DNA of 64,000 bases from a bacterium (GCA_031082185.1 JAVHLI010000006.1:80388-144387); one strand, 5' to 3'; counted from the first letter of the stretch, positions 39,114 to 50,200 are shown. The notes: generated by a model not told the origin, from the letters alone. Translations and numbers: made by a program.

Positions 39114-40515
39114 AGCCGCGTGGTCCGGTCAAGCCGACCAAAAGGGGTTCGCCATCCGCGTAACCTTCCACGGGGCCGTCCGCACCGTCACCGGCTCGCT
39201 CCACATGGTCGAGGCCGGCAACACGCGGGTCTATCTCGACTGCGGGTTGTTCCAGGGCCGGCGCGCCGATGCCGCCGAATGGAACCGGCGTTTTCCCCTT
39301 GCACCAGGCGACCTCGACGCCGTCATCCTCTCGCACGCGCACCTTGATCACTGCGGCAACCTGCCCACGCTGGTGGCGCACGGGTTTCGCGGCCCGATCT
39401 ACTGCACGCCGGCCACCCGCGATCTCGCGGCGCTGGTGCTGCGGGACAGCGCGAAGGTGCAGCGGCAGGACGCGCAGATCCTGAACCGGCGCCACCGACG
39501 CCAGGGGCTGCCCGAGGTGGAGCCGCTCTACGACGGCCGCGCCGCGGAGCGGGCGATCGCCCGCCTGGCCGCCGTGCCCTACGGCCGGCCGTTTCGCGTC
39601 GGCTCCCTGACCGCCATGTTTCGCGACGCGGGGCACATCCTCGGGTCGGCGATGGTGGTGCTCGAGGCGGATGGCCGCCGCCTGGGCTTCACCGGCGACC
39701 TGGGCCGCCCCGGTACCGCCATAGTGCGCGATCCCGAGGTGCTCCCCGCGGTGGACCTCCTGCTCATCGAGTCCACCTACGGCGACCGGGAGCACGCCCC
39801 ACGCGCCGAGGCAGAGGCACACCTGGCCGCGGTGGTGCGCGAGACCGTCGCCCGTGGTGGCAGGGTGTTGATCCCCGCCTTCGCGCTCGGCCGGGTACAG
39901 GAGGTGGCGTACACGCTGCACCGCCAGCGGGAGGCAGGCCTCATCCCGGCGATCTCGATCTACATGGACAGCCCCATGGCAACCGACGCCACGGAGATCT
40001 TCCGAGCGCATCCCGAGTGCTTTGACGAGGAGATCCGCGCGCACATGAAGCGGCACGATCCCTTCGGGTTCGGCGCTCTGCGCTATGTGCGCACCCCTGC
40101 CGAGTCCAGGGCGCTGCGCGCCTCAGACGAGCCATGCGTCGTTATTGCCACATCCGGGATGGTGGAGGCCGGCCGCATCCTGTCGCACCTGCAAGGGCGC
40201 ATCGGCGACCCGCGGTCCACGCTGCTGTTCGTGGGATACCAGGCCGAGCACACGCTGGGCCGCCGGCTGTCCGACGGTGCGCCGGAGGCCAGGATCTACG
40301 GTGAGCCGCTCAAGGTGGCGATCCGGATCGAGCGGGCCGACGCGTTCAGCGCGCACGCCGACCGGAACGAGCTGCTCGCTTGGGCGGCACGCGTGCCGCG
40401 GATCGGCGCCGCGTACTGCGTGCACGGCGACGAGGCCGCGGCAAAGGCGTTGGCGGGTGCGCTTGTCTCGGCCGGAATCCCGGCCGAGGTGCCGGTGGCA
40501 GGGCAGACGGTCTAG
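39088..40515 (+). CDS. Beta-CASP metallo-beta-lactamase-fold ribonuclease-like protein
   Basis: A YSH1/CPSF-like RNA-processing MBL enzyme. Motifs: SHAHLDHCGNLP (metal site), DAGHILGSAM, the Asp in GFTGDLGRPG, ESTYGDREH, and the beta-CASP part with SGMVEAGRILSHL and FSAHADRNELLAW. Zinc ligands look complete. Homology begins at VTFHGAVRTVTGS, where relatives start MKITFHGA. No ATG, GTG or TTG occurs there; the aligned codon is ATC at 39154, with AAGGGG 6 bases ahead. The interval given starts at the nearest upstream standard codon, TTG 39088, which lies inside an inverted repeat and lacks a ribosome binding site. The start is therefore unsettled. Confidence 0.88.
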   Translation: MYHATYGTRAAWSGQADQKGFAIRVTFHGAVRTVTGSLHMVEAGNTRVYLDCGLFQGRRADAAEWNRRFPLAPGDLDAVILSHAHLDHCGNLPTLVAHGFRGPIYCTPATRDLAALVLRDSAKVQRQDAQILNRRHRRQGLPEVEPLYDGRAAERAIARLAAVPYGRPFRVGSLTAMFRDAGHILGSAMVVLEADGRRLGFTGDLGRPGTAIVRDPEVLPAVDLLLIESTYGDREHAPRAEAEAHLAAVVRETVARGGRVLIPAFALGRVQEVAYTLHRQREAGLIPAISIYMDSPMATDATEIFRAHPECFDEEIRAHMKRHDPFGFGALRYVRTPAESRALRASDEPCVVIATSGMVEAGRILSHLQGRIGDPRSTLLFVGYQAEHTLGRRLSDGAPEARIYGEPLKVAIRIERADAFSAHADRNELLAWAARVPRIGAAYCVHGDEAAAKALAGALVSAGIPAEVPVAGQTV

Positions 40516-40548
40516 GAGGGCGAAGGACTGCCGCCGCGCCGCGGCGAG

Positions 40549-41118
40549 CTACGCCAGCACGATCTTCCCATCGCTCATGTCGGTGATCGTCGCCAGCGCC
40601 ACGATCGGCACGCCCAGGGTCGCCAGGTGCGCCCGCCCGCCTTCCATGACCTTCTCGATGACCGCGCCGATGCCCACGATTGTCGAACCCGCGGCCTGGG
40701 CCAGGCGGGCCAGGCCCAGGATGGTCTGGCCCGTCGCCAGGAAGTCGTCCACGATCAGCACCCGCTCACCATGCGACAGGTACTCGGGCGAGACGATCAG
40801 TTCGATGGTATGCCCCTTCGTGTGTGACGGGGCCAGGGTCAGGAAGACCTGGTAGGGCATGGTTACCGGCCGCGTCTTGCGCGCGTAGACCACCGGCACG
40901 CCCAGGTGCATGGCGGTTGTGAACGCCGGCGCTATGCCCGAGATCTCCGCGGTCAGCACCTTAGTGGCCCCCACTGAGGCGAACCTGGCCGCCAACTCGC
41001 GCCCGCACTCTTCCAACAGCGCCGGATCCACCTGGTGGTTGAGAAAGCTGTCCACCTTGAGGATTCCGTTGCCCAGGTTGCGGCCTTCGCGCAGTATCCG
41101 CTGTTTGAGCGCGTCCAT
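40549..41118 (-). CDS. xpt: Xanthine phosphoribosyltransferase
   Basis: A 189-residue cytosolic type I PRTase converting xanthine and PRPP to XMP. The PRPP loop is VLIVDDFLATGQTI, the N-terminal segment LILREGRNLGNGILKVDSFLNHQVDP matches Xpt (substrate flap), and SHTKGHTIEL is the flexible-loop region. Length is typical. The gene follows a secreted-protein gene by 13 bp, so it has no room for its own purine riboswitch; any control must come from further upstream. Purine salvage complements the ade operon. Confidence 0.95.
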   Translation of the reverse strand: MDALKQRILREGRNLGNGILKVDSFLNHQVDPALLEECGRELAARFASVGATKVLTAEISGIAPAFTTAMHLGVPVVYARKTRPVTMPYQVFLTLAPSHTKGHTIELIVSPEYLSHGERVLIVDDFLATGQTILGLARLAQAAGSTIVGIGAVIEKVMEGGRAHLATLGVPIVALATITDMSDGKIVLA

Positions 41119-41131
41119 GCTTCCTCCGGCG

Positions 41132-42676
41132 CTACGGCGCCGTGAACTCGACTATCAACCTCGGCCGATTGGCAAGCACGTCCTCACCGTGACCGAAGTA
41201 CACCAGATTGGCGCCCATCTCCATGTTGCGGATCAGGAGCCCGTAGTTCGGCATCGATCCGGTGGTCCACGCTCTGACGATTCCGGTCACGTCCCACTCG
41301 ACGAAGATGCGCGTCGCGCCGCCCGCGATCGTCACCGGCCCAGCAGGTCGCAGCGTAGCGTAGCTACCGGCCAGCAGGTTCCAGGTGGCGGTTCCCTCGC
41401 TCCAATTCCGCGTGACCGGAAACACCGTGTAGAAGTCGGTGCCGCCGGACCTGTGCCCGTACATGAACAGGCGCAGCGTGGCCCGGCGCACGGTCGCGCC
41501 CGAAGGTAGGGCAACGTTGAAGCTTACCACCGATCGGAACCGGCCCGTCGCATCGCGACCAACGAAGAGCACCTCGGTGGGGTGCGAGGTTCCCGGCGCG
41601 GCTTCGATCAGCGGGGCGTCGGTGCGGCTCACGTATGTCACCGTTCGGGCCGACGGGGTGCCGGCCGGCGTAGCCGTGGGGGCTGCCGTCGGCGTCCCTG
41701 AGATCAGACTCGTTACCGCCAGCTCCCACGCTTCGTTCGAGGTCGGGTTCATCCGCACGGCGACCTCGTCGCCGCGGCGGACGCGGGCCGGCGCATCGCC
41801 GAGGGGCACGGGCGCGCCGTTTATCGTTACCGCGGCATCGGAGTTGATACGGACCACCTGGCCGTCCTGCAGCGCGATCGCGGTGTGAGTAAGCACGTCT
41901 ACGCGACCGCGCAGCAGCCGGAACGAGGCCCGCACGCTGGCCGCGTCGTTGGATGCGCCCACCGCCTCGACCCGCACTTGGTCTCCTACCCGCAGCGCTG
42001 CCAGGGCCGCCGACCCACCGGCGCCGGTGCCCGCGTCGAATCTCGAAATCGCCGTCTCAGGCGTGATGGCGAAGATGTAGATGACCGCGCCCACGTTCAC
42101 ATGAATACGAGGTGGGGTCGTGGTAAGGGCGATCGCGACGAGTACCCCTTCGGTGACCCTCGGGGACGGCGTGACAATGGGTGCCGGGGTCACCACTACC
42201 GGCGTTGGGAGCGGTGTCGGCCGAGGCCGATAGCCCGGCGGGGCGGGTTCGGCGGTCGCAAGCGTGATCAGAACGGTGCGCGCCGTGGCCTGCCACTGCA
42301 CGTACGCGCCCAGGGCCTCGCTCACGAAGCGGAGCGGCACCATCGTGCGGCCCCCGACAACCATGGGAGGAGTGTCGAGGAGGACCATCCTTCCGTCCAC
42401 CGCGGCTTCACGCCGTCCCATGACCAGCTCAATCGTCTTGGACGCCGTGGCGGCGGTGATGCGCTGCGTGGAGGGCTCCCACAAGACCGTGGCGCCCAGG
42501 CGCTCGAAGACGCCCCGGAGCGGGACCAGCAGCCGTCCGCCCACCTCGACGGGCGGCACATCGAAGGCCAGTTCCTCCCCATTGACGAGGACGCGGATCG
42601 CTCCCTGACCGGCCGCCGGCACCAGGTTGAGACTTAGGACGCAGATCAGCAGAACACCCACGAAGGTCGTACGCAT
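41132..42676 (-). CDS. Secreted copper-amine-oxidase N-domain protein with DNRLRE domain
   Basis: A 514-residue exported protein. Signal peptide: residues 1-24 ([23 protein letters not shown]). Residues 27-150 hold two copies of the CAO-N repeat ([24 protein letters not shown] and [24 protein letters not shown]), a cell-surface module. A Pro/Thr linker (to about 190), a beta domain (about 195-330) and a second Pro/Thr linker (about 335-350) lead to a DNRLRE-type domain (about 355-514) with [24 protein letters not shown]. The upstream ATG 42676 has AAGGAG at the long distance of 11 bases. Function: probably surface structure or binding. No enzymatic site is visible. Confidence 0.85.
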   Translation of the reverse strand: MRTTFVGVLLICVLSLNLVPAAGQGAIRVLVNGEELAFDVPPVEVGGRLLVPLRGVFERLGATVLWEPSTQRITAATASKTIELVMGRREAAVDGRMVLLDTPPMVVGGRTMVPLRFVSEALGAYVQWQATARTVLITLATAEPAPPGYRPRPTPLPTPVVVTPAPIVTPSPRVTEGVLVAIALTTTPPRIHVNVGAVIYIFAITPETAISRFDAGTGAGGSAALAALRVGDQVRVEAVGASNDAASVRASFRLLRGRVDVLTHTAIALQDGQVVRINSDAAVTINGAPVPLGDAPARVRRGDEVAVRMNPTSNEAWELAVTSLISGTPTAAPTATPAGTPSARTVTYVSRTDAPLIEAAPGTSHPTEVLFVGRDATGRFRSVVSFNVALPSGATVRRATLRLFMYGHRSGGTDFYTVFPVTRNWSEGTATWNLLAGSYATLRPAGPVTIAGGATRIFVEWDVTGIVRAWTTGSMPNYGLLIRNMEMGANLVYFGHGEDVLANRPRLIVEFTAP

Positions 42677-42750
42677 TCGGCTCACCGCTCCTTTCCCTCG
42701 CACTCCATTCAGAAGGTGAGACTCCCTTCGGCGCCCGCAGTCCGCCCTCC

Positions 42751-42759
42751 TGGTACAAT
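42751..42759 (+). promoter_or_regulatory. Extended -10 promoter close to the DUF255 start
   Basis: TGGTACAAT is an extended -10 (TGn plus TACAAT at 42754). The expected transcript start near 42766 is 3 bases before the ATG at 42769, so the mRNA would be leaderless or nearly so. No -35 is seen. Confidence 0.45.
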
Positions 42760-42768
42760 GGGGGCACC

Positions 42769-44832
42769 ATGCCCAACCGGCTCGCCGGTGAATCCAGCCC
42801 ATACCTGCTGCAGCACGCCGACAACCCGGTGGATTGGTACCCGTGGGGCGAGGAGGCCCTGCGCCGGGCCCGCGAGGAGGATCGTCCGATCTTCCTGAGC
42901 ATCGGCTACGCGGCGTGCCACTGGTGCCACGTGATGGCGCACGAGTCCTTCGAGGACCCCGCTGTCGCAGCGGTTCTGAACGCCCACTTTGTCAGCGTCA
43001 AGGTGGACCGCGAGGAGCGGCCGGACCTCGACCAGATCTACATGCAGGCGGTCGTGGCGATGACCGGTCGCGGCGGCTGGCCGATGAGCGTCTTCCTGAC
43101 GCCGGAAGGCGTGCCGTTCTACGGAGGCACCTACTTCCCGCCGACCCCGCGCCACGGCATGCCTGCCTTCGTTGATGTGCTGCGGGCGGTCGCCGGGGCA
43201 TGGCGCACCCGCCGGGAGGAACTCCTGCGCAGCGCCGAAGGTCTGCTGGAGGTGCTGCGGGGCGAGAGCGCCCGCTCCGTCCCACCCGGTGCCACGCCGC
43301 CCTCTGATCTCACCGCGGCCACGCTGGACGCGGCCTGCAGCCAGCTTGAGCGCCAGTACGACCTGACCCACGCCGGATGGGGCGGCGCCCCGAAGTTTCC
43401 GCAGCCGATGACGATTGAGTTTCTCCTGCGCGCCCATCTGCGCACCCGCCTGCGCACCGGCGAGCGATCCGCGCTCGCGATGGCCGAGGCCACGCTGGAG
43501 AAGATGGCGCGCGGCGGCATCTACGACCATCTCGGCGGCGGATTCCACCGCTACGCCACGGACGCGGCCTGGTTGGTACCGCACTTCGAGAAGATGCTCT
43601 ACGACAACGCGCAGCTCGCGCGCGTCTACGTGCATGCCTGGCAGGTAACCCAGAACCCGCTCTTCCGGCGCGTGGCCGAGGGGACGCTCGACTACCTCCT
43701 CCGTGAGATGACCGATCCGGCCGGCGGGTTCTACAGCAGCCAGGACGCCGATTCCGAGGGCGAGGAAGGCCGGTTCTTCGTCTGGTCGGCGGATGAGTTC
43801 AGCGAGGCACTCGGGGTTGGCGCCGGCCTCTTCTGCGATGCCTACGGCGTCACCGAGCGCGGGAACTTCGAGGGGAAGAACGTGCTGCACGTTGCGGCGG
43901 ACCCGCAGGCGCTGGCCGCGAAGCACGGGGCCGCCGTCGAGGAGATCGAGGAACGCCTGGCCGCGGCGCGGCGCGCGCTCTTCGAGCGCCGGGAGCGTCG
44001 CGTGCGCCCGGGCCTCGACGATAAGGTGCTGGCGGCCTGGAACGGGCTGGCGCTGGCGGCGTTCGCCGAGGCCGCCCGGGTCTTCGACCGTCCCGATTAC
44101 CGCCGTGCGGCCACATCCGCCGCGGCGTTCCTCCTGCGCGAGATGCGGACGGCCAACGGCAGGCTGCTCCGGGCCTGGCGCGGCGGCCGGGCACGGCTGA
44201 ACGCCTATCTCGAAGACTACGCCGACGTCATCGAGGGTTTGCTGGCGCTGTACGAGACGACGTTCGACGCGCGCTGGTTCGTGGAGGCTAGGCTTCTGGC
44301 CGATGAGATGCTCGCCCGCTACCGCGATCCCTCCGGCGGGTTCTTCGATACGGCTGACGACCACGAGACGCTGGTAATCAGGCCCCAAGACCTCCAGGAC
44401 AACGCCACGCCTTCGGGAAGCGCCATGGCGGCAACCGTGCTGCTGCGCCTGGCCGCGTTTACGGGCGAGGGCAGGTATCGCGACGCGGCGGAGGCCGCGC
44501 TGAAAGCCGTCGGGCCGCTCGCAGCGGCCCATCCCACCGCGTTCGCGCAGTGGCTGTGCGCGCTCGACTTCGCCCTCGCGCCTCCTACCGAGGTCGCCAT
44601 CGTCGGCGATCCGGCCTCCGTTGAGACGCGGGCGCTGCTGGATGTCGTGATGAAGCCCTACCGTCCAAACCAGGTGGTTGCGGTGGGCCGGCCCGGCGAG
44701 GCATCGCCGATCCCGCTTCTGGCCGGTCGTTCGCCGCGCGCCGGAGGCGCCACGGCCTTCGTCTGCGAGCGGTTTGCCTGCCGCCTGCCGGTGTCCGATC
44801 CGAGGGAACTCGCCGTCCTGCTCGGCGGTTGA
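42769..44832 (+). CDS. Thioredoxin-domain DUF255 protein (YyaL/SSP411-like)
   Basis: A 687-residue protein. The N-terminal thioredoxin-fold region (1-160) has the N-terminal signature [24 protein letters not shown], and the CxxC active site Cys50-His-Trp-Cys53 ([15 protein letters not shown]). The remaining part (about 200-600) is an (alpha/alpha) six-barrel like N-acylglucosamine epimerases or cellobiose epimerases, with [28 protein letters not shown]. The family is widespread, and its biochemical role is not settled. The gene starts close to an extended -10 and the stop is adjacent to the sensor kinase gene. Confidence 0.93.
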   Translation: MPNRLAGESSPYLLQHADNPVDWYPWGEEALRRAREEDRPIFLSIGYAACHWCHVMAHESFEDPAVAAVLNAHFVSVKVDREERPDLDQIYMQAVVAMTGRGGWPMSVFLTPEGVPFYGGTYFPPTPRHGMPAFVDVLRAVAGAWRTRREELLRSAEGLLEVLRGESARSVPPGATPPSDLTAATLDAACSQLERQYDLTHAGWGGAPKFPQPMTIEFLLRAHLRTRLRTGERSALAMAEATLEKMARGGIYDHLGGGFHRYATDAAWLVPHFEKMLYDNAQLARVYVHAWQVTQNPLFRRVAEGTLDYLLREMTDPAGGFYSSQDADSEGEEGRFFVWSADEFSEALGVGAGLFCDAYGVTERGNFEGKNVLHVAADPQALAAKHGAAVEEIEERLAAARRALFERRERRVRPGLDDKVLAAWNGLALAAFAEAARVFDRPDYRRAATSAAAFLLREMRTANGRLLRAWRGGRARLNAYLEDYADVIEGLLALYETTFDARWFVEARLLADEMLARYRDPSGGFFDTADDHETLVIRPQDLQDNATPSGSAMAATVLLRLAAFTGEGRYRDAAEAALKAVGPLAAAHPTAFAQWLCALDFALAPPTEVAIVGDPASVETRALLDVVMKPYRPNQVVAVGRPGEASPIPLLAGRSPRAGGATAFVCERFACRLPVSDPRELAVLLGG

Positions 44833-44879
44833 GGTATACTGAGGTGCAATACGGGTATAGTCCCAGAGGGGATGGGACA

Positions 44880-47249
44880 ATGCCGAAGGCCGCCGGTTGG
44901 GTCGCCACGTACATGCGCCGACTGCGTGTCGCGGGACTGCGCCCCCGACTGACATTGATCGTTCTCGCAGCAGTAGTCCCTGCGCTAGGGCTCACGCTGT
45001 ACGCCGATCGGGAGCACCGCCGGCACATCAGGGCGCTCGCGCTGGCGGAAGCGGCCGGGGAAGCTGAAGAAGCCGCCGGGCGCTACAGGCGGATTATTGA
45101 CGGCACTTGGAGCGGGCTGACCCTGGCAGCCGGCGCCAGGGATGTGTACGGCGGCGATCCGGCCGGATGCAGCCGGTACCTATCCCAAACGCTGGCGTGG
45201 AATCCCGAGTATGCCAACCTGGGTGTTGCCGATGCGGATGGCGCCATTCGCTGCAGTGCCGTGCCCCTGGCTGGGCCGGTCAACGCCTCCGAGCATGCGT
45301 GGTTCCGGCGGGCAGTGCGCGCGCGCGGGTTTGCCCTTGGGAACTTCCAGTCCGGCCAGGTTGCCGCGACTCCCGTTGTGGTCGCAGCGCTGCCCGTCCT
45401 GGACCGCGCCGGCGGCGTGGTCAGGGTCGTCTTCGCCGGGCTGAATCTGAAGAAGCTTGCCGACTGGGCCGTCCCTGCCCGTCTGCCCGCGGGGTCGGTG
45501 CTTCTCGCACTTGACAGCTCGGGCACCGTGCTCTTTCGGCACCCTGATCATGAGAAGTGGGTCGGCCGCTCCATCCCTCATGTCGAGATTGCCAGGGCCA
45601 TGCTCGCCGGCAGCGGAAAGGGGGCGGCCGAGGCGCTGGGCGAGGATGGCGTCAGGCGCCTCTACGGGATTGCTTCCGTTGCCGGCGCAGAGGAAGCGGG
45701 CGCCCTGCACTTTGGGGTCGGCATCCCCACAGCGGTTGTCCTTGGGCCTGCCGACCGGGATCTGGGCCGCAACCTCCTCCTGCTGGGGATCGTGGCACTG
45801 CTGGCGATGGCAGTATCGTGGCGGGTGGCCGCCAGTCTCGTCATTCGGCCGGTGGACGCGCTGATGGCCGTGGCGCGGCGCTTGACCGAAGGCGATCTTT
45901 CCGCTCGCACCGGGCTCCGCCACGGCGAGGACGAGGTCGGACGCCTGGCCCACGCCTTTGATGGGATGGCCGAGGGCCTCCAGGCCCGGCAGGCAGAGCT
46001 GCTCGGTCAGCAGGAATACCTTGGGCGGCTCCACGAGATCACCCGCGCCGCTCTGGCAGCGCCCGATCTGCGGACAATGCTGCAGACGCTGGCAGACCGG
46101 CTCGTCGAGGTAATCGGCGCCGATGCCTGCCGCGTCAACCTGTGGGACCAGACGCGGCGGCAGCCGGTCCTGGCGGCGGCCACGGGTATGGACCCCCATG
46201 CGGTTCCGTGGGTCCAGGTTGAACCGGGCGAAGCGACGATCACCGGTTCGGCCCTGGCCGCGGGTCGTGCGATTGTCGTTGAGGATCTTCTCGACACCCC
46301 CTACCTCAGTCCCCGCATAGCTGCCACAATACCCTTCCGATCCGGTCTGGGAGTGCCGCTAATAGCCGGCGGCGAGAAGCTCGGCGCCCTCGCGATGTTC
46401 TTCAACGACCGGCACCACTTCACTCCCGATGAGATCGCCCGGGCCGAGCAGGCCGGAGGGGTCATGGCCCTGGCATTGCAGAGAGCCCTGCTGCTGGAGC
46501 AGGTAAGGACACATGCCTCGGAACTGGAGCGCCGCGTTGTCGAGCGCACCACTGAGCTGGAGGCGGCCAACGCCGATCTGGAGGCCTTCGGCTACTCGGT
46601 TGCGCACGACCTGCGGGCGCCGCTGCGCGCGATACAGGGTTTCGGTCAGGCGCTGCGCGAAGACCACGCCGGGCGGCTGGACGAGAAGGGACAGGACTAC
46701 CTGCGGCGGATCGAATCCGCAGCAGAGGGATTGGATCGCATGATCCAGGATCTGCTGGCCTACAGCCGGCTGGGCCGCTTGGAGATGCGGCTGCAGCCGG
46801 TGGATCTCGGGGAAGTAGTGGGGGAAGTCCTGGCCGAGATGGAGGAAGAGATTCGCGGGCAGGAAGCGGAAGTGCGCGTGGAGGATCCACTGCCTGTGAT
46901 CAGGGGGCACCGCACCGTGTTGACGCAGGTGTTGGTTAACCTGATCTCGAACGCGCTCAAGTTCGTGGAGGCGGGCACGGCTCCCAGGGTGCGTTTGGCA
47001 GCGGAGCCGCGCGACGGGCGGGTTCGCCTGTGGGTTGAGGACAACGGCATCGGGATCGCGCCGGAGCACCAGGAGCGGATCTTCCGGGTGTTCGAGCGGC
47101 TGCACGGGTCGGAGGCCTACTCTGGGACAGGGATAGGGCTGGCGATCGTGCGGCGGGGGGTTGAGCGGATGGGCGGCCGTGTAGGGGTGGAGTCGGCCGG
47201 AGGGCAGGGGAGCCGATTCTGGATCGAGCTGCCGGAGGTGAAGACCTGA
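44880..47249 (+). CDS. Membrane sensor histidine kinase (Cache-HAMP-GAF-HisKA-HATPase)
   Basis: A 789-residue kinase. The ATG at 44880 has GAGGGG about 9 bases ahead and is preferred to an upstream TTG overlapping the previous stop. Helix 1 about 24-41; an extracytoplasmic Cache-type sensor (about 42-290, VADADGAIRCSA and the LDSSGTVLFRHPD segment); helix 2 about 295-315; HAMP; GAF about 385-545; coiled coil; HisKA with VAHDLRAPLRAIQGFGQ; HATPase with NLISNALKFVE and DNGIGIAPEH. The H-box has D instead of E (HDL), as in phytochrome-like kinases. It overlaps the REC-HD-GYP gene by 1 bp, so they form a pair. Confidence 0.93.
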   Translation: MPKAAGWVATYMRRLRVAGLRPRLTLIVLAAVVPALGLTLYADREHRRHIRALALAEAAGEAEEAAGRYRRIIDGTWSGLTLAAGARDVYGGDPAGCSRYLSQTLAWNPEYANLGVADADGAIRCSAVPLAGPVNASEHAWFRRAVRARGFALGNFQSGQVAATPVVVAALPVLDRAGGVVRVVFAGLNLKKLADWAVPARLPAGSVLLALDSSGTVLFRHPDHEKWVGRSIPHVEIARAMLAGSGKGAAEALGEDGVRRLYGIASVAGAEEAGALHFGVGIPTAVVLGPADRDLGRNLLLLGIVALLAMAVSWRVAASLVIRPVDALMAVARRLTEGDLSARTGLRHGEDEVGRLAHAFDGMAEGLQARQAELLGQQEYLGRLHEITRAALAAPDLRTMLQTLADRLVEVIGADACRVNLWDQTRRQPVLAAATGMDPHAVPWVQVEPGEATITGSALAAGRAIVVEDLLDTPYLSPRIAATIPFRSGLGVPLIAGGEKLGALAMFFNDRHHFTPDEIARAEQAGGVMALALQRALLLEQVRTHASELERRVVERTTELEAANADLEAFGYSVAHDLRAPLRAIQGFGQALREDHAGRLDEKGQDYLRRIESAAEGLDRMIQDLLAYSRLGRLEMRLQPVDLGEVVGEVLAEMEEEIRGQEAEVRVEDPLPVIRGHRTVLTQVLVNLISNALKFVEAGTAPRVRLAAEPRDGRVRLWVEDNGIGIAPEHQERIFRVFERLHGSEAYSGTGIGLAIVRRGVERMGGRVGVESAGGQGSRFWIELPEVKT

Positions 47250-50200
47250 TGGGGCCCGAGACGATGGGGGTTCGCATCCTGCTGGTGGACGACAACCCCG
47301 ACGATCGCGTCATGGTCGAGCGCAGGCTGCGGCGGGAGTCCCCGGGCATTCAGATCGAGCAGGTCTCCGGCGCCGCGGGCCTCGACAGGGCAATGGATCA
47401 GGGGGGCTTTGACCTAGTCATCACCGATTACCGGCTTCGGTGGACAGACGGGATCGCGGTTTCGCGCGCGGTGAAGGCCAGGATGCCCGACTGCCCGGTG
47501 ATCATGTTCACCGCGACCGGCGGCGAAGAAGTCGCGGTCGAGGCGATGAAGAGCGGCCTTGACGATTATGTCGTGAAGTCGTCCAAGCACTTGGTCCGCC
47601 TGGTGGCATCGGTGCGCGCGGCGCTGGAGAGGGCCCGTCAACGAGCGGCCCTCCGGGAGATCGAGGCGCGCTATGTGCGCCTGTTCGAGCACGTGCCCCT
47701 TGGGGTCTACCGGAGTACGCCGGACGGCCGCATTCTGGACGTGAACCCTGCGTTCGTACAGCTGATGCGGTGTACGAGCCCGGAGCACGCGCTGGCGCTC
47801 AACGCAGCCGATTTCTATGAGGACCCCGAAGACCGCGCACGGTTCAAGACGGTGATCGAGCGCACCGGGGTCGTGCGTAGGTTCGAGGTGCGGGCCCGGC
47901 GGTGCGACGGCACGGTCTTCTGGGCGGAGAACAACACGCGGGCCGTTCCCGATGCCGGCGGTCGGGTCCAGCTCTATGAGGGAACCGTCCAGGACGTCAC
48001 GGAGCGCAAGCAGGCCGAGGAGGCGCTGCAGGAGAGCGAGGCGCGCTACCGGCTGCTGTTTGATTCGAGCCCGCACCCCGCGTGGGTGTTCGACATGGAA
48101 ACGCTGGGGTTCCTCACGGTCAACGAGGCGGCCGTCCGCCACTACGGATACTCGCGCGAGGAGTTCCTGGGCATGACCATCATGGATATCCGGCCGCCCG
48201 AGGATATCCCGGGCCTGTTGGACCGGCTGCGGAAGGCACCCATCGGCGCCGAGTTCCGCGGCACATACAGGCATCGCAAGAAGAACGGTGATATCACCCT
48301 GATGGACATCACCGTCAACCGTCTGACCTACATGGGCAGGCCTGCCGAGTTGGTGCTGGCCCACGACGTCTCGGAGCGGGTGCGGTCAGAGGAGGCGCTG
48401 CGAGCGCAGACGATGCACCTCCTCCTGCTCCAAGAGATCACCGAAGCCGCCCTGAGTACGCCTGACTACCCGACCCTGATGCAGACGCTGGCAGACCGGC
48501 TCATCGGCGTGATTGGCGCGGATGGATGCAACATCAACCAGTGGGATGAAGCGCGACAGGTTCCGGTTCTGGTTGCCGGCACGGGTGGGGGCCGCCGGCC
48601 GTTTCCGTGGGTCCAGCCCGAACCGGGCGAGATCACGATGACCGGTTCTTCACTGGCCTTGGGGCGCACGCTTGCCGTCGAGGATGTTCTCGATACCCCG
48701 CACATCAGCCACCGCATCGCGACCAAGATGCCCTATAGCTCGGCTCTGGGCGTTCCGCTCATCGCAGGTGAGGAGAAGATTGGTGCCGCGATTATGTACT
48801 TCATTGAGCCACGGCGCTTCTCCCCTGACGAGATTGCACGGGCCGAGCAGGCCGTCAACCTGCTCTCGCTGGCCGTGGCCAGGGCGCGGCTTCTCGACCT
48901 CACCCAACGCCACGCCGAGGAACTCGCCGGCCAGGCCCAACTTTTCGAACGCCTGCTGAGCACGCGGGACCTGGACCAACGACTGCGGTACATGCTCGAT
49001 GGGGTGATGGACCTCTTGGGCGCGGATATCGGCGGCATCTACCTGGTGGACGGGGGCGAGCCGATCATGCGCGCCTGGAAAGGTGCTTCTGAGGAGCTAC
49101 TGGCCTCGATGCGCGCGCTTCCAGTCGGCACCTTTGCCAAGTGGCTCCAGCGCACTCACATAGTCCGCGAGCGGCCCGACGAGCAGGGCCGGATGTTCGA
49201 GTTCGCCAAGCACGAGGGCATTCAGGCCTGGGCCAGCATTCCCCTACACCTGCCGGTGCCGCAGGCAGGTGCGGAGGGTGGAGAGTGGCGCGGTGCCATC
49301 CTGATCGCCAGCCGTAACCTCAACGCCCTGCCGGAAGATAAGGTAATGGCTGTCGAGCGCATCTCCCAGCAACTGGCCCTGTTCATAGCCCACTCCTGGG
49401 TCTACCGTCAGGCCCAGAACCGGATGGCCAGGCTGCAGGCGCTGCACGAGATTAACCTGGCCATTACCTCCAGTATGGACCTGCGGGTTACCCTTGCAGT
49501 CCTGCTCTCCGCGGTCACCAGCCATCTGCGCGTTGATGCGGCCGCGGTCCTGCTGCTCGGCCGCCATACGCACACCCTCGAGCATGCAGCTGACCGCGGG
49601 TTCCTGACCGATGCCCACCGGCGCGTCCGGCTGGGCCTGGGCGAAGGGCCTGCCGGCCGCGCGGCCCTCGAGCGCCGCACCGTCGTCATTCCCAGGCTGG
49701 CTGAGGAGGAAGGCCTTGCGGGGTCACCGCTGGTGGTCGCCGAGCGCTTCGTTGCACAGGTCGCGGTACCGCTGATCGCCAAAGGGCAGGTGAAGGGCGT
49801 GCTCGAGCTGTTCCACCGGCAGCCGCTTGACCCCAACCCCGAGTGGCTGTTGTTCCTGGAGGGACTGGCGGCCCAGGCCGCGATCGCGGTGGACAGCGCG
49901 GAACTGCTTGAGGATCTGCAGCGTTCCAATGCAGACCTGGCAATGGCCTACGACGCCACCCTGGAAATGAGTGTCCGCAGCCTGGACCTGCGCGACAAAG
50001 AGACCGAGGGGCACACGCAGCGCGTCGCCGAGATGACGGTCCGGCTGGCCGCGGCCCTGGGGGTGCCCGAGGCCGATCTGGTGAACGTCCGCCGGGGCGC
50101 GCTGCTGCACGACGTAGGCAAGATCGGCGTCCCCGATGCCGTTCTGCATAAGCCCGGTCCGCTGACCGAAGAGGAGTGGGTATTGATGCGCCGGCACCCG

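Noticed and set aside
40516..40548. GC-rich inverted repeat after the beta-CASP gene as a terminator
   Set aside because: The CCGCCGCGCCGCGG run is low-complexity GC and has no T-run; it could be chance at this base composition.
41119..41131. Purine riboswitch in front of xpt
   Set aside because: Only 13 bp separate xpt from the upstream gene, so there is no room for the aptamer.
42709..44955. Minus-strand 748-codon open frame antisense to the DUF255 gene
   Set aside because: Arg/Gly/Val-rich shadow of a well-supported gene, without a ribosome binding site or family match.
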